DNA from: Myxococcales bacterium UBA1203
GTDB lineage: Bacteria; Myxococcota; Myxococcia; Myxococcales; UBA5297
Assembly: GCA_002309695.1 (NCBI GenBank)
Contig: DBXV01000008.1
Span: forward strand, 1 to 47,626
Length of the DNA: 47,626 bases
Direction: 5' to 3'
Shown: piece by piece, positions 8,931-16,870 of the stretch
Layout: each line of letters begins with the position of its first letter
Numbering within the stretch: position 1 is the stretch's first letter
Made by a program: the position numbers and the translations under genes
The notes under the pieces: generated by a model
The model's input: the letters and a program-made list of their open reading frames with translations, nothing else
Database searches by the model: none
Told to the model about the DNA's origin: nothing

Positions 8931-10778
8931 CTAGCGGAACATGGTCAGGCCGTCCGAGGTGGAGACGCTGCCGTGCTCCAGCTTTCTGGGAACGACGCGC
9001 AGAATGGCGTTGCCCCCCTGATAGGCCACGTAGAAGTCGCCGGAGGTCCAGTCGCAGACGATGGACTCCGGCATGATGAGCGCCGACAGCGGGACGCCGT
9101 AAGGCGCGATGTCCGTCGTGATTTTGATGGTCCAGCCGCAGCCGGTGTCGTGGTCGATGCCGTTCATGGTGAAGGCGAGCGCGGGGTCAGCAGAGACCTC
9201 CTCGCCGTAATCGAAAGGCTCCGGTCCCTCGAAGACGAAGTTCTGGCCCTCCTCGACCCTGCCCATGAGGCCGCTCTTTGAGCCGGTGACGAGATAGGTG
9301 CCCGCCGCCCGGACCACATAGGTGACCTGGCCCTCGCAGTTTTGGGGGACGCCTTCGAGCCCCAGCTGGCCGACGGAAACAGACGTGACGGTGAAGGACT
9401 CGCAGCCTTTTTTGGCGCTGGAGATTTCGACCCGGTCTCCGGCTACGGCGCCCAGCGCGGCAAAGTCTGTCCCGGCGCTCATCAGGCCGCCCGCCGTCAG
9501 GATGCCGTTGCGGTCTTTCAGCTGAGGCAGCTTGCCCTCGTACAGAATCGAAACCGTCTCGCTCATGGCCCGCATCGGATTGATGGCGATGTCTTCCGGG
9601 GCCGTCTCGCTGAACGACTCGCGTCCCTTCTGGTCCACGTGCTTGAGGACATATTTGAAGGCGTCCTTGGTGGCCTTGATGAGGGAGAGAGATTCGCCGT
9701 CCACCGGATAGAGCGCGCCCTCCGTGGATGCGGCCATGAGGAGAGGATCGACCGTGCGCTTGCTGCCGTCGGGGAGCTCCAGTTCGGACGAGACGCCGGC
9801 GGCGATGCCCCGGAGAATCCCCGGAATTTTCAGAGGTTTGTCCCGGAGCAGCGTCCCGGTCTCCACATCGACGGCCAGAAGCCCGGTGCAGCCCTCCAGA
9901 CCATCACCGGCGCGCTGCCCTTCGGAACCGGGCGTGACAGTGGAAGAGGCTTTCGTTCGGGGCTGAGTGACGGCCTGCGTTTTGGTGCCGGCGGCGGTGC
10001 AGGTCAGGCTGTCGATGACGGCGAACAGGCGCTTCCCGGTGGGGTCAAAGGACATCGACGAAACAGGAACGCCCGTGGCGATGCCGGTGACGGTCTTTTC
10101 CGCGGTGTTGATGAGCAGGATGCCGTTTCCGTCGCCGCTCAGCCCCGCGATGGCGAGGAGGTTCGGGTCAGTCGGAGATGCCAGCATCGACTTGGGAATC
10201 ATGCCCGAGATGTCGATGTCCGCCTCGCGGACCAGCTCCAGCTTCGAGGTGTCGATGGCGCCGGCGGCCAGCTCCGCGGGCAGCGTCAGCGAGGTCAGAA
10301 CGGTTTCGCTGCCGATGCGCAGGGCGATGTGAACGACGGAGTCAGCGCCGTCCTCGGGGAGTGCTGCCATGTCCATGGCCAGGGGAATGCCTGGAAGAGG
10401 CATGTAGCCGATGAGAAGTCGGCGCGGTGCCGAAATGATGGCGAGCCGCGGGTCATCGGTGGTCATCGACACGACGAAGGGAGAGGAAAAGCTCCCGTCC
10501 GGAGACCTGTACGAAGCGATGGCCTGGGGCAGCGAAATGGTGGGGATGGAGAGTGAAAAAATGGGGTTGGGCGCCCGCACGACCTTGTGTGTGTCCAGAT
10601 TGAGGACGCGCAGCCGGGGATTGGTTGTGGCGGCGGCGAACATGCCCCGGCCGCTGAATGCCAGAGCTCGGGGCCTGCCAAATTCGGCCCTGGCGCCGGT
10701 GGAGTCGTCGGAACATGCCCCCAGCGAGAGCAGCGTCAGGGCGAGCGGGAGGGCAGCGGTTGGCTTGAGGAATTTCAC
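8931..10778 (-). CDS. large lipoprotein with beta-propeller-like sequence
   Basis: A 615-residue predicted lipoprotein starting at a GTG codon (10778). The signal MKFLKPTAALPLALTLLSLG ends at a lipobox with Cys (GAC), and the next residues SDDS are an acidic leader typical of surface-bound lipoproteins in delta-lineage bacteria. The mature part has repeated short beta segments of the type FDPTGKRLFAVID, LLIAIISAP-like strands and VDVETGTLL, as in WD40/YVTN-type propellers. A C-terminal part with six or more Cys follows (GCESFTV, QNCEGQ, DTGCGW, IVCDW). It is the second gene of a probable pair with the lipoprotein at 10920-12173, 141 bases away on the same strand. Its ligand is unknown; a host- or surface-binding role is inference. 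Confidence 0.75.
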   Translation of the reverse strand: MKFLKPTAALPLALTLLSLGACSDDSTGARAEFGRPRALAFSGRGMFAAATTNPRLRVLNLDTHKVVRAPNPIFSLSIPTISLPQAIASYRSPDGSFSSPFVVSMTTDDPRLAIISAPRRLLIGYMPLPGIPLAMDMAALPEDGADSVVHIALRIGSETVLTSLTLPAELAAGAIDTSKLELVREADIDISGMIPKSMLASPTDPNLLAIAGLSGDGNGILLINTAEKTVTGIATGVPVSSMSFDPTGKRLFAVIDSLTCTAAGTKTQAVTQPRTKASSTVTPGSEGQRAGDGLEGCTGLLAVDVETGTLLRDKPLKIPGILRGIAAGVSSELELPDGSKRTVDPLLMAASTEGALYPVDGESLSLIKATKDAFKYVLKHVDQKGRESFSETAPEDIAINPMRAMSETVSILYEGKLPQLKDRNGILTAGGLMSAGTDFAALGAVAGDRVEISSAKKGCESFTVTSVSVGQLGLEGVPQNCEGQVTYVVRAAGTYLVTGSKSGLMGRVEEGQNFVFEGPEPFDYGEEVSADPALAFTMNGIDHDTGCGWTIKITTDIAPYGVPLSALIMPESIVCDWTSGDFYVAYQGGNAILRVVPRKLEHGSVSTSDGLTMFR

Positions 10779-10919
10779 GTGCGTGCGCTCCTGAAAATCA
10801 CGCGTGCCGGGGCTGAACTGCGGCGCGCTGGAGGCAGGTGGAGGACCCCGCAGCTGCGTCCGCCGATGCCCGGCAGGCCAGCCCTCAGAGTCCGGAGGCG
10901 AAACAGGACGGCGGCCTCG
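10779..10919. other. short gap between paired lipoprotein genes
   Basis: About 140 bases between two same-strand lipoprotein genes. I see no terminator and no clear promoter, so the two may be co-transcribed. Confidence 0.35.
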
Positions 10920-12173
10920 TCAGATGCCCGATGTCCCCTTGAGTGCCCGGCGTTTGATGAGCGCGGTGGGCACATCCAGGTCTTCCAGGTCGAGAATCTG
11001 GATGCTGTGTTCACTGAAACTGGCCACGAAGAGGCGGATTCCGCCGTCGTCGAGAGGAACTGACGCGATGCCGTAGGGAGTGGTCACGTCGGCAGAAGCC
11101 GTCAGGACGCCCAGCTCGCTGTCGTAGATGACCACCTTGTCCGAATCAGTGCAGGAAATGGCGAGGAGGTCGCCGCGGCCGCTTCGGGGAATCACCGCCA
11201 TCTGGCTGGCGCCTTCGGGCAGAGGAACAAAACCCAGCACCTGATTTTTGGCGATGCCGGTCAGCGGATCGTCGGAGATGTCCAGAATGAGGAGTCCGTC
11301 GGGCCCGTCAGAAGGGACATTGGAGGTTTTTCGCGTCCCCCGGGTCAGCATGTAGAGCCGGTCCCCGCTGCCGGAGACGCCCAGTCCGCGGCCTTCCTGA
11401 ATGCCGGTCGCCAGCGTGACGCCCGCGTCCATGACCTGGCCGTTGACAAGGAAGCGGAGCGATTCGGACGCGTTGCGGACGGCCTTGCCGGAAAAATAGA
11501 GGCCGTGAGGCGTCTCGATGATGCCCTCGGAGGGCGCGGGGCCGATGTCCACATAGGACAGCCCGTCCAGCGTCTCCGGGTTGAGCCGGACGAGCAGCGA
11601 ATTCGAGTAGGAATCGCCTTTGGAGGGCCTCGTTCCGTGGGTCAGGTAGAGGGCGCTGCCGTAGAACGCGAGGGCATACGGATCCGTTGGCTCAACGCCG
11701 CCTTTGGACAGCTTGATGCCCGCGCACCGCTGGGGCTTGGGGCGCCGCTCATCCGGCGTGACGCAGGTCAGCACGCCGCCGTCCGTGTCGATGGCGAACA
11801 GCTTGTGCTCTGAACGGGTCGTCACGAAGAGCCGCCCCGCGTCGCTCAGCGCCATCATGCCGGCAAAGCTGTCGATAGTGACGTGTCCCTTCTCGGGGTC
11901 GATGAGGGAGGCCAGCGGCTGCGTCTCGTCCGTTCCGTCCGCATCCAGCGCGTCAAGATCGACGGCGATGACGGTGCCCCTGTTGTAGAGCAGGTCGAAG
12001 TTGGAACTGGCCACGTAAAGCGTCCGCCTGCCGGCGTCGTTTTGGCCGACGGCGACAGATACCGGATAGCGAAACGTGTCCGCGGGAGGCGGATAGCCGA
12101 CTTCTTCCTGCGCGCAGCCGATGAGGACGAGGACTGCGGCGAGTGAAAAGAAGAGCCTCAGAAGAAGATTCAT
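10920..12173 (-). CDS. beta-propeller lipoprotein (YVTN/lactonase-like)
   Basis: A 417-residue protein. I chose ATG 12173 because it begins a textbook lipoprotein signal (MNLLLRLFFSLAAVLVLIGC then AQEE); the frame is open further upstream but lacks a signal there. The mature part contains repeated propeller blades: PVSVAVGQNDAGRRTLYVAS, LFAIDTDGGVLTC, GIASVPLDDGGIRLFVASF, then HSIQILDLEDLDV. Propellers of this type usually bind ligands or partner proteins; no catalytic residues are evident. Only four Cys are present besides the lipid-anchored one. It pairs with the larger lipoprotein at 8931-10778, which has the same blade style, so the two may form one surface complex. The function is unknown. 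Confidence 0.8.
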   Translation of the reverse strand: MNLLLRLFFSLAAVLVLIGCAQEEVGYPPPADTFRYPVSVAVGQNDAGRRTLYVASSNFDLLYNRGTVIAVDLDALDADGTDETQPLASLIDPEKGHVTIDSFAGMMALSDAGRLFVTTRSEHKLFAIDTDGGVLTCVTPDERRPKPQRCAGIKLSKGGVEPTDPYALAFYGSALYLTHGTRPSKGDSYSNSLLVRLNPETLDGLSYVDIGPAPSEGIIETPHGLYFSGKAVRNASESLRFLVNGQVMDAGVTLATGIQEGRGLGVSGSGDRLYMLTRGTRKTSNVPSDGPDGLLILDISDDPLTGIAKNQVLGFVPLPEGASQMAVIPRSGRGDLLAISCTDSDKVVIYDSELGVLTASADVTTPYGIASVPLDDGGIRLFVASFSEHSIQILDLEDLDVPTALIKRRALKGTSGI

Positions 12174-12234
12174 TCGTATCTTGACCTTGCTGAACGGTGA
12201 AGGGCGGCCGCCATGGCAATCCGGCCGATGCAGG

Positions 12235-12915
12235 TCAAGGCGTCCCCGCGGGCACCTCTGCGCCAGCCCTGTCCAGCGCCTTTCGGGCATGCGTCCGGAC
12301 ATCCGGATGGCTGTCTTCCAGAAGTTTTTTCAGTTCACCGGAAGCCTGCTGGAGTGATTCGCCGCCCTGCGCAGCGAGGGCGTCGCAGGCCAGTGCCCGG
12401 ACGGAAGGATCAACATGGCGGAGCAGCTCAGACGCCGGCTTCAGAGGCGCATTGGCGGCATCCTGCGGACGGACGCTGAAGAGGACCATGAGGAAGATGG
12501 CGCCGAGACCAATTTGAAATACTGCTTTGGTCACCGGGTAACGGCGCCTGCGAATCATCACGACGCGGTAGATGACAAAGATGGCGTAAAACGCGGCGAA
12601 CGCGGCGGGCCCCACCAGCCGTGCGCTCTCCGGAAGCAGACTGCTGGAAAAGCCGAGCAGCGCGACAACCGCAGACACCATCAGGAGAACGTAGAGCAGG
12701 ATGACGATTCCCTTGGGCTTCTCCTGGGACTGCCGCGCTGGCGCAGCGGCAGGCGCCGATGATGCTGCCCCGGATGACGTTGACGCCGCCGGTGGTGCGG
12801 CGGCTGACGCATGTTCGGCTTGGGAAGGTGACTGCTGCGGCTGGCCTGGCGCTGCGGCATCGGTTGTAGGCTGAGGAGCTGCCTGCGTTTCCGTCGAGTT
12901 TTCCTGTTCGTTCAT
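12235..12915 (-). CDS. membrane protein with C-terminal HEAT-like repeats
   Basis: A 226-residue protein. The first 70 residues are a disordered Ala/Pro/Ser/Gln-rich region. Three hydrophobic segments follow at about 72-92 (IVILLYVLLMVSAVVALLGF), 98-115 and 130-147 (AVFQIGLGAIFLMVLF), separated by a basic loop (VVMIRRRRYPV). The C-terminal 70 residues carry HEAT-type helical repeats (VDPSVRALACDALAAQG and SHPDVRTHARKALDRAG), which mediate protein contacts. The disordered N-terminus and the HEAT repeats are probably on opposite sides of the membrane given three spans. It precedes the propeller lipoprotein pair on the same strand, 60 bases away, so co-transcription is possible. The function is unknown. 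Confidence 0.75.
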   Translation of the reverse strand: MNEQENSTETQAAPQPTTDAAAPGQPQQSPSQAEHASAAAPPAASTSSGAASSAPAAAPARQSQEKPKGIVILLYVLLMVSAVVALLGFSSSLLPESARLVGPAAFAAFYAIFVIYRVVMIRRRRYPVTKAVFQIGLGAIFLMVLFSVRPQDAANAPLKPASELLRHVDPSVRALACDALAAQGGESLQQASGELKKLLEDSHPDVRTHARKALDRAGAEVPAGTP

Positions 12916-12943
12916 CGAGACTGATTCCTTGAAGGCGTCCTTG

Positions 12944-13010
12944 CCGGTCCAGTGGAGGATAGACGACTATTTTGTATTATATTTGAGTATCGGGAATGAC
13001 GCTGGACCGG
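12944..13010 (-). promoter_or_regulatory. putative promoter region with a TATAAT box inside an inverted repeat
   Basis: On the minus strand a consensus TATAAT (plus coordinates 12976-12981) lies about 60 bases upstream of the HEAT-protein start. It is bracketed by 9-base arms CCGGTCCAG (12944-12952) and CTGGACCGG (13002-13010). No good -35 hexamer is seen at the right spacing, so a regulator may be needed. Confidence 0.35.
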
Positions 13011-13112
13011 TAATTGATTTTTTAATTATGTTCTTGATCCATAAAATTCATGCTGAAATCTCGATGAGAAGAAGTGACGTAAAAACAATAGGTGAGAAGC
13101 AGATGATTTCCT

Positions 13113-13571
13113 CTAGTCTGCCGAGTTGAATCCTGCCAAATTACTCGCCGCCGGAATTTCCATATACCATCGCTGATCTTTCGGCGATTTTTTAAAAATG
13201 AGTGTTTCTGGATTATCAGGGAATTCTTTTTCATCCTGGCCCATAAGTTTGACCCAATAGCTATAATCAATCTGGACGTTACAGGAATCTTTGCCCGGAT
13301 AAACTTGAAGACTTTTTAGTGTAAATTTTTTAGATCCCATAAATTCTAATTCCTCTTCCATAAAACGGGCGAATCTTTCTTTAGAGCCAATTTTTTTTCT
13401 GTGCTCCTCCGTCAGCATTTTATAAATACCGCTCCAATTGCTGCTGGAGAGCATGCTGAAATAGGATTCAGCGGATTTTTTACATGTTTTTTTTGCGCCG
13501 CCGCATCCTGGAAGAAATACCAGAACTGCCAAAAGCATGGCTGCCAGAAGCATTTTTGTTGTTTTGGTCAT
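13113..13571 (-). CDS. small lipoprotein, NTF2-like/DUF4878-type
   Basis: A 152-residue predicted lipoprotein. The signal MTKTTKMLLAAMLLAVLVFL leads to a lipobox PGC, then GGAKKTCKKSAESYFSMLSS. The body resembles the DUF4878/NTF2-like fold: an N-terminal helix pair (SAESYFSMLSSSNWSGIYKM), a helix with KERFARFMEEELEF and three long strands with alternating polar residues (CNVQIDYSYWVKL, RWYMEIPA). Such proteins are small periplasmic lipoproteins of unknown function. The base composition is clearly more AT-rich than the flanking genes, which suggests acquisition or relaxed codon use. It lies between the HEAT protein and the sigma-4-like gene on the minus strand, with its own upstream gap. Confidence 0.75.
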   Translation of the reverse strand: MTKTTKMLLAAMLLAVLVFLPGCGGAKKTCKKSAESYFSMLSSSNWSGIYKMLTEEHRKKIGSKERFARFMEEELEFMGSKKFTLKSLQVYPGKDSCNVQIDYSYWVKLMGQDEKEFPDNPETLIFKKSPKDQRWYMEIPAASNLAGFNSAD

Positions 13572-13701
13572 TTTCGATTTCCTTTCCGAGAAACATTATT
13601 TCTGCCGGCCTGCGCCCACATAAAGCATAAAAAATAAAACATCTTTATGCAGAGAAAACAGGGGGGCGATGTGGTTGAGGACGATCCGCGGAAATGCGGC
13701 T

Positions 13702-14298
13702 TCAGCGCTTGCCGGACGGCTTTTTTTCCGGGTCGTTGGGGTCGAGTTCTTCTTCCGCGGCTTCGCGCAGCTTGAGCAGTCCCCTCGTTTCAACCTGACG
13801 GATGCGCTCGCGCGTCAAATTCATAATGTCGCCCACTTCTTCCAGCGTGATGCCGCCTTTGTCCGCGACATCCAGAGCGCAGGTCTCCTTCAGCTCCCAG
13901 ACTTCCTTGTCGGGAAAGTTCAGCTTGATGGAGCCAGTGGCGGGATTCACGTCCAGATAGAGGTGGTGCTTGCAGGAGATGAACAGACAGGGCCGGGCGC
14001 TGGCCACGCAGTCCGCCCGACGCCGCGGCCGAAATTTTTCGATGGCCCTGAACAGCTCATCGTCGTTGTCGTCGGGGATGCCCAGCTGACGGCGGCGCCT
14101 CAGGTCCCTGGACATTTCCTTCAGCGACATCGTCTTGGAGCGCATGGCGCCGTTTCTGCCCTGCGGTTTGGAAGCTGAATGCCGCGGCGCGCCGGCGTCC
14201 GATTCATCTTCCTGACCACCGTCCTCAGTAGTGTGGGCGTCGCTGCCTTCGGTCAGTCTGTCCTGCTCATCGGGCTCGTTTTTTCCCACCGTCTCCAC
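13702..14298 (-). CDS. sigma-70 region-4-like DNA-binding regulator
   Basis: A 198-residue protein. The first 75 residues are acidic and probably disordered. The middle (about 95-150) contains a Cys/His-containing segment (CVASARPCLFISCKHHLYL) followed by LNFPDKEVWELKETCALDVA. The C-terminal part (about 148-180) is a sigma-70 region 4 helix-turn-helix: GGITLEEVGDIMNLTRERIR then QVETRGLLKLRE. Stand-alone proteins combining this Cys/His block and a region-4 helix-turn-helix are known in several bacterial groups; their regulon is largely unknown. It lacks region 2, so it cannot be a normal sigma factor. Four Cys and two His could bind a metal or Fe-S cluster; that is inference. The gene stands alone between terminators. 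Confidence 0.8.
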   Translation of the reverse strand: METVGKNEPDEQDRLTEGSDAHTTEDGGQEDESDAGAPRHSASKPQGRNGAMRSKTMSLKEMSRDLRRRRQLGIPDDNDDELFRAIEKFRPRRRADCVASARPCLFISCKHHLYLDVNPATGSIKLNFPDKEVWELKETCALDVADKGGITLEEVGDIMNLTRERIRQVETRGLLKLREAAEEELDPNDPEKKPSGKR

Positions 14299-14385
14299 CT
14301 CGCCATCCCGGGCTTTCCCGGAAGGTGCCTCAGTGCGCCGCCAAGCTGCGAACGGATGCGCACCAGGCAGACCGGGGCCAAATCC

Positions 14386-14418
14386 AAAAAAAAATCGCCG
14401 TCAAAAAAGTTGACAGCG
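14386..14418 (-). terminator. rho-independent terminator of truB operon
   Basis: Read on the minus strand, a hairpin CGCTGTCAA ... TTGACGGCG (one wobble) is followed by A and nine T. It lies 35 bases after the truB stop and ends the ylxP-rbfA-truB operon. Confidence 0.88.
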
Positions 14419-14452
14419 TGCCGGTTAGATAAGGGGCGAGGCCCTTCGGGTG

Positions 14453-15433
14453 TCAAGGGGGAAAGGCGGCTCCCGGCGGATGATTTTGGCCGGCGTCGGC
14501 AGGCGGAAAAACCCGCAGGTAGCGCACAGCTTCCCCGGCACGAGCTGCCACCGCCAGCATTTGCAGCGCCGCGGCGCTGGTCAGCCGAACAGGCATGTCC
14601 TCAGGAAAGCCTTCCATCCCGGGCAGGGCATCGGCGGACAGCTGCCGGCCATTGAGAATCCAGTGTCCGGCTGCTTCGTCCACCAGAATTTCGGGCAGTC
14701 CGCTCAGCGCCTCGCGCTCGCCAATGAATTTTTTCGCCAGCGTTTCGTCATCAGAGGTCAGCATTTCCTCCAGCGTGACCGCCTGACGGAGAGTGAAATT
14801 TCCACTCTGTGTGCGGCGAAGCGCTGTCAGATGGGCATGACAGCCCAGCTTCTCACCAATGTCGTTGGCCAGCGTCCGGATATAGGTGCCCTTGGAGCAG
14901 CGGACGCGAATGCACAGGCGGTCGGGGGCGGGACGGCTCGTCAGCTCCAGTGAATGCACGGTGACATCGCGCGCCTCTCTGTCCACGACCTCCCCTCTGC
15001 GGGCCTTTTCGTAGAGCCGTTCCCCCTGGACGCGGATGGCGGAAAACATCGGCGGCACCTGGCGGATGTTCCCTCGAAAAGCGGCCAGAACCGATTCGAT
15101 GTCCCCGTCATTCAGCGGCGGGACGGGAGACTCGGCGATGACCTGACCCATGCGGTCCTGAGAATCCGTGGCGATTCCCAGCATGAGCTCCGCCTCGTAG
15201 GTCTTGTCGTCGCAGGTCAGAAATCGGGCGATTCGGGTGGATTCGGCGATGCACAGCGGCAGAACGCCGGTGGCCATGGGATCGAGCGTGCCTGTGTGAC
15301 CGACGCTCCGCGTCCGAAAGCGGCGCTTGGCGCGGGCGACAACATCGAAAGAAGTCAGCCCCTCGGGCTTGTCGATGACGATGATGCCGGACAGCCCCAC
15401 TTCAGGAATCTCCGTCAGGCGCATCCGGGGCAT
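14453..15433 (-). CDS. truB: tRNA pseudouridine-55 synthase TruB
   Basis: TruB isomerises U55 in the T-loop of tRNAs. The protein, 326 residues from ATG 15433, shows the conserved block GIIVIDKPEGLTSFDVV and the catalytic-Asp motif GHTGTLDPMATGVLPLC (the Asp of LDP). It also has VPPMFSAIRVQGERLYEKAR and the CSKGTYIRTLANDIGEKLG motif, all in the expected order. I selected ATG 15433 because an AGAGG ribosome-binding site precedes it; ATG 15424 is an alternative. The start overlaps the end of rbfA by about 30 bases, indicating translational coupling in the DUF503-rbfA-truB operon. The C-terminal part after about residue 250 is shorter than a full PUA domain but similar to the bacterial form. Confidence 0.96.
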   Translation of the reverse strand: MPRMRLTEIPEVGLSGIIVIDKPEGLTSFDVVARAKRRFRTRSVGHTGTLDPMATGVLPLCIAESTRIARFLTCDDKTYEAELMLGIATDSQDRMGQVIAESPVPPLNDGDIESVLAAFRGNIRQVPPMFSAIRVQGERLYEKARRGEVVDREARDVTVHSLELTSRPAPDRLCIRVRCSKGTYIRTLANDIGEKLGCHAHLTALRRTQSGNFTLRQAVTLEEMLTSDDETLAKKFIGEREALSGLPEILVDEAAGHWILNGRQLSADALPGMEGFPEDMPVRLTSAAALQMLAVAARAGEAVRYLRVFPPADAGQNHPPGAAFPP

Positions 15434-15836
15434 TTTGCCTCTGAGCGTCCTCGCCGCCGCTCTGACTGGCCGAGGCTTCTCTGGCCGCATCCTCCGCGTG
15501 AACCCGATTGATGAGCTCGTCGATGCGCGCTCCCTCGTCGATGGCCTTGTCGATGACGAAGTGAAGTTCCGGTGTGACGCGCTGGGTCATGCGGCTTCCC
15601 AGCTCGCGTCTGAGAAAGCCTTTGGCCGCCTCGATGCCCCGGGCTGTCTGCTTCCTGTCAGCCTCTGTGCCATGCACCGTGTAATAGACCCAGGCCTCGC
15701 GGAGGTCGGGGGAGACTTTGGCGCCGGTGATGGTGACGAAGCCGATGCGCGGGTCCTTGAGCCCGCGGGCGAACATGCTGCCCAGCTCCTGCTGAATCAG
15801 GGAGGCCACTCGGTCGAGACGTGAATGATTGGCCAT
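15402..15836 (-). CDS. rbfA: 30S ribosome-binding factor RbfA
   Basis: RbfA binds the 30S subunit late in assembly and helps 16S rRNA 5' end maturation. The 144-residue protein starts RLDRVASLIQQELGSMFARG, continues with DPRIGFVTITGAKVSPDLRE and AWVYYTVHG, and has the KH-fold region (RRELGSRMTQRVTPELHFVI) that defines the family, followed by a helix with IDELINRV. The tail (about 25 residues) is an extra Ala/Ser/Asp-rich extension. The gene lies between the DUF503 gene and truB, the classic order in many bacteria, where infB is usually upstream; infB is not visible here, because upstream lies the divergent Rsm22-like gene. Confidence 0.96.
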   Translation of the reverse strand: MANHSRLDRVASLIQQELGSMFARGLKDPRIGFVTITGAKVSPDLREAWVYYTVHGTEADRKQTARGIEAAKGFLRRELGSRMTQRVTPELHFVIDKAIDEGARIDELINRVHAEDAAREASASQSGGEDAQRQNAPDAPDGDS

Positions 15837-15905
15837 GGTGCAAAAACCTTTCTTGTCGGGCGCCTGCGGACGGCGCTTCCGAAGGGTGCTTTCAGGCAGG
15901 CGCTC

Positions 15906-16523
15906 TCAGCCGTCTTTCGGCTTTTTCATCTGTTCCCTGAGGGCGGCCAGTGCAGCGCTTTTCTCCGCGTCGCTCATCATCTTGATGGGCTTGGCCTTCC
16001 CGCCCTTGGGCTTCTGAGGCTTTGGTTCCGCCTTAAAACCGGCCGCTTCCGGGTCGTTGGGATCTTCCACGTCGGCCAGAGTGCGGACGCCGGGCCAGGT
16101 TTCGTGCGGCCTGCGTGACGAATGCTCCCTGCTGTCCTGCCCAGCGCCGTCTTCATCGTCATCGACCTCTTCGTCGAGGTCCGTGTCCAGCTTCGATTCG
16201 AGCCGCTTCCATTCGTCACTTCCAAAGAGCGATTCACCCAGCGGGACGATTTCAATGGCCCGGGAGACGATGGGCGCCACGTAGAGCTCCTCCACGGCCG
16301 CGAGAATTTTGTCGATGCAGGTCTGGACGAAGGTCTGCTCGTTGCCGACGACGCTGATGCCGATGACAGCCCGCTTCCAGGAGCCGCTGTTATCGACCTC
16401 GGCGATGGATGCGTTGAACTTGCTGCGGACGCGCTCGATGACTTTTCCGACGACCTGGCGCTTGCTCTTGGGTGAGTCGGCGTCGGGGATGGCGAGCGCG
16501 ATGCGTGCGATGGCGACAAACAT
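15906..16523 (-). CDS. ylxP: DUF503 (YlxP-like) protein with long charged C-terminal extension
   Basis: The first 95 residues match the DUF503/YlxP family: MFVAIARIALAIPDADSPKS, KRQVVGKVIERVRSKFNASI, AEVDNSGSWKRAVIGISVVG and QTFVQTCIDKILAAVEEL. YlxP is a small conserved protein of the ribosome-maturation operon, without a fully established activity. ATG 16523 is preceded by an AGGAGG ribosome-binding site at ideal distance. The remaining 110 residues form an extension: first acidic (DTDLDEEVDDDEDGAG), then a Lys/Pro-rich segment. The family is normally near 95 residues, so the extension is unusual. Co-directional with rbfA and truB, it is the first gene of this operon here. Confidence 0.85.
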   Translation of the reverse strand: MFVAIARIALAIPDADSPKSKRQVVGKVIERVRSKFNASIAEVDNSGSWKRAVIGISVVGNEQTFVQTCIDKILAAVEELYVAPIVSRAIEIVPLGESLFGSDEWKRLESKLDTDLDEEVDDDEDGAGQDSREHSSRRPHETWPGVRTLADVEDPNDPEAAGFKAEPKPQKPKGGKAKPIKMMSDAEKSAALAALREQMKKPKDG

Positions 16524-16870
16524 TGGCGTCCTCCTGAATGTGCCTGAGCGAATGGTGATTCTCCTAGGGAGCATCTGCCTTCCGTCGGCGCGGCGGGCCT
16601 TTACGGCAATGAAAGCGGGACGCTCAACCCGCATTTCCTCTGACACGCTGAGGGAACTGACACGCCGCAGGCGCACCTAGTGCCGCTCCCGCGGTTGACC
16701 CGGCGCATGTTTCAGCGCATGGGCGCCGCTCCCCGGGCCCCGGCGCTCACTCGTGCGGCTCCCTCTGACGCGCTGCCGTTTCGGCATCGAGGCGGTGAAG
16801 CAGTGAAGCTGCGAAGTGATGCAGCCGCGGGCAATGAAGGCGGAGGCTTTCGGGAGCCTTTCACGCTGCA
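16524..16870. other. gene-free divergent intergenic region
   Basis: About 347 bases between the operon starting with DUF503 (minus) and the Rsm22-like gene (plus). Divergent promoters should lie here. I see no RNA gene, hairpin or obvious promoter pair. The AGGAGG site of the DUF503 gene is at its edge. Confidence 0.45.
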
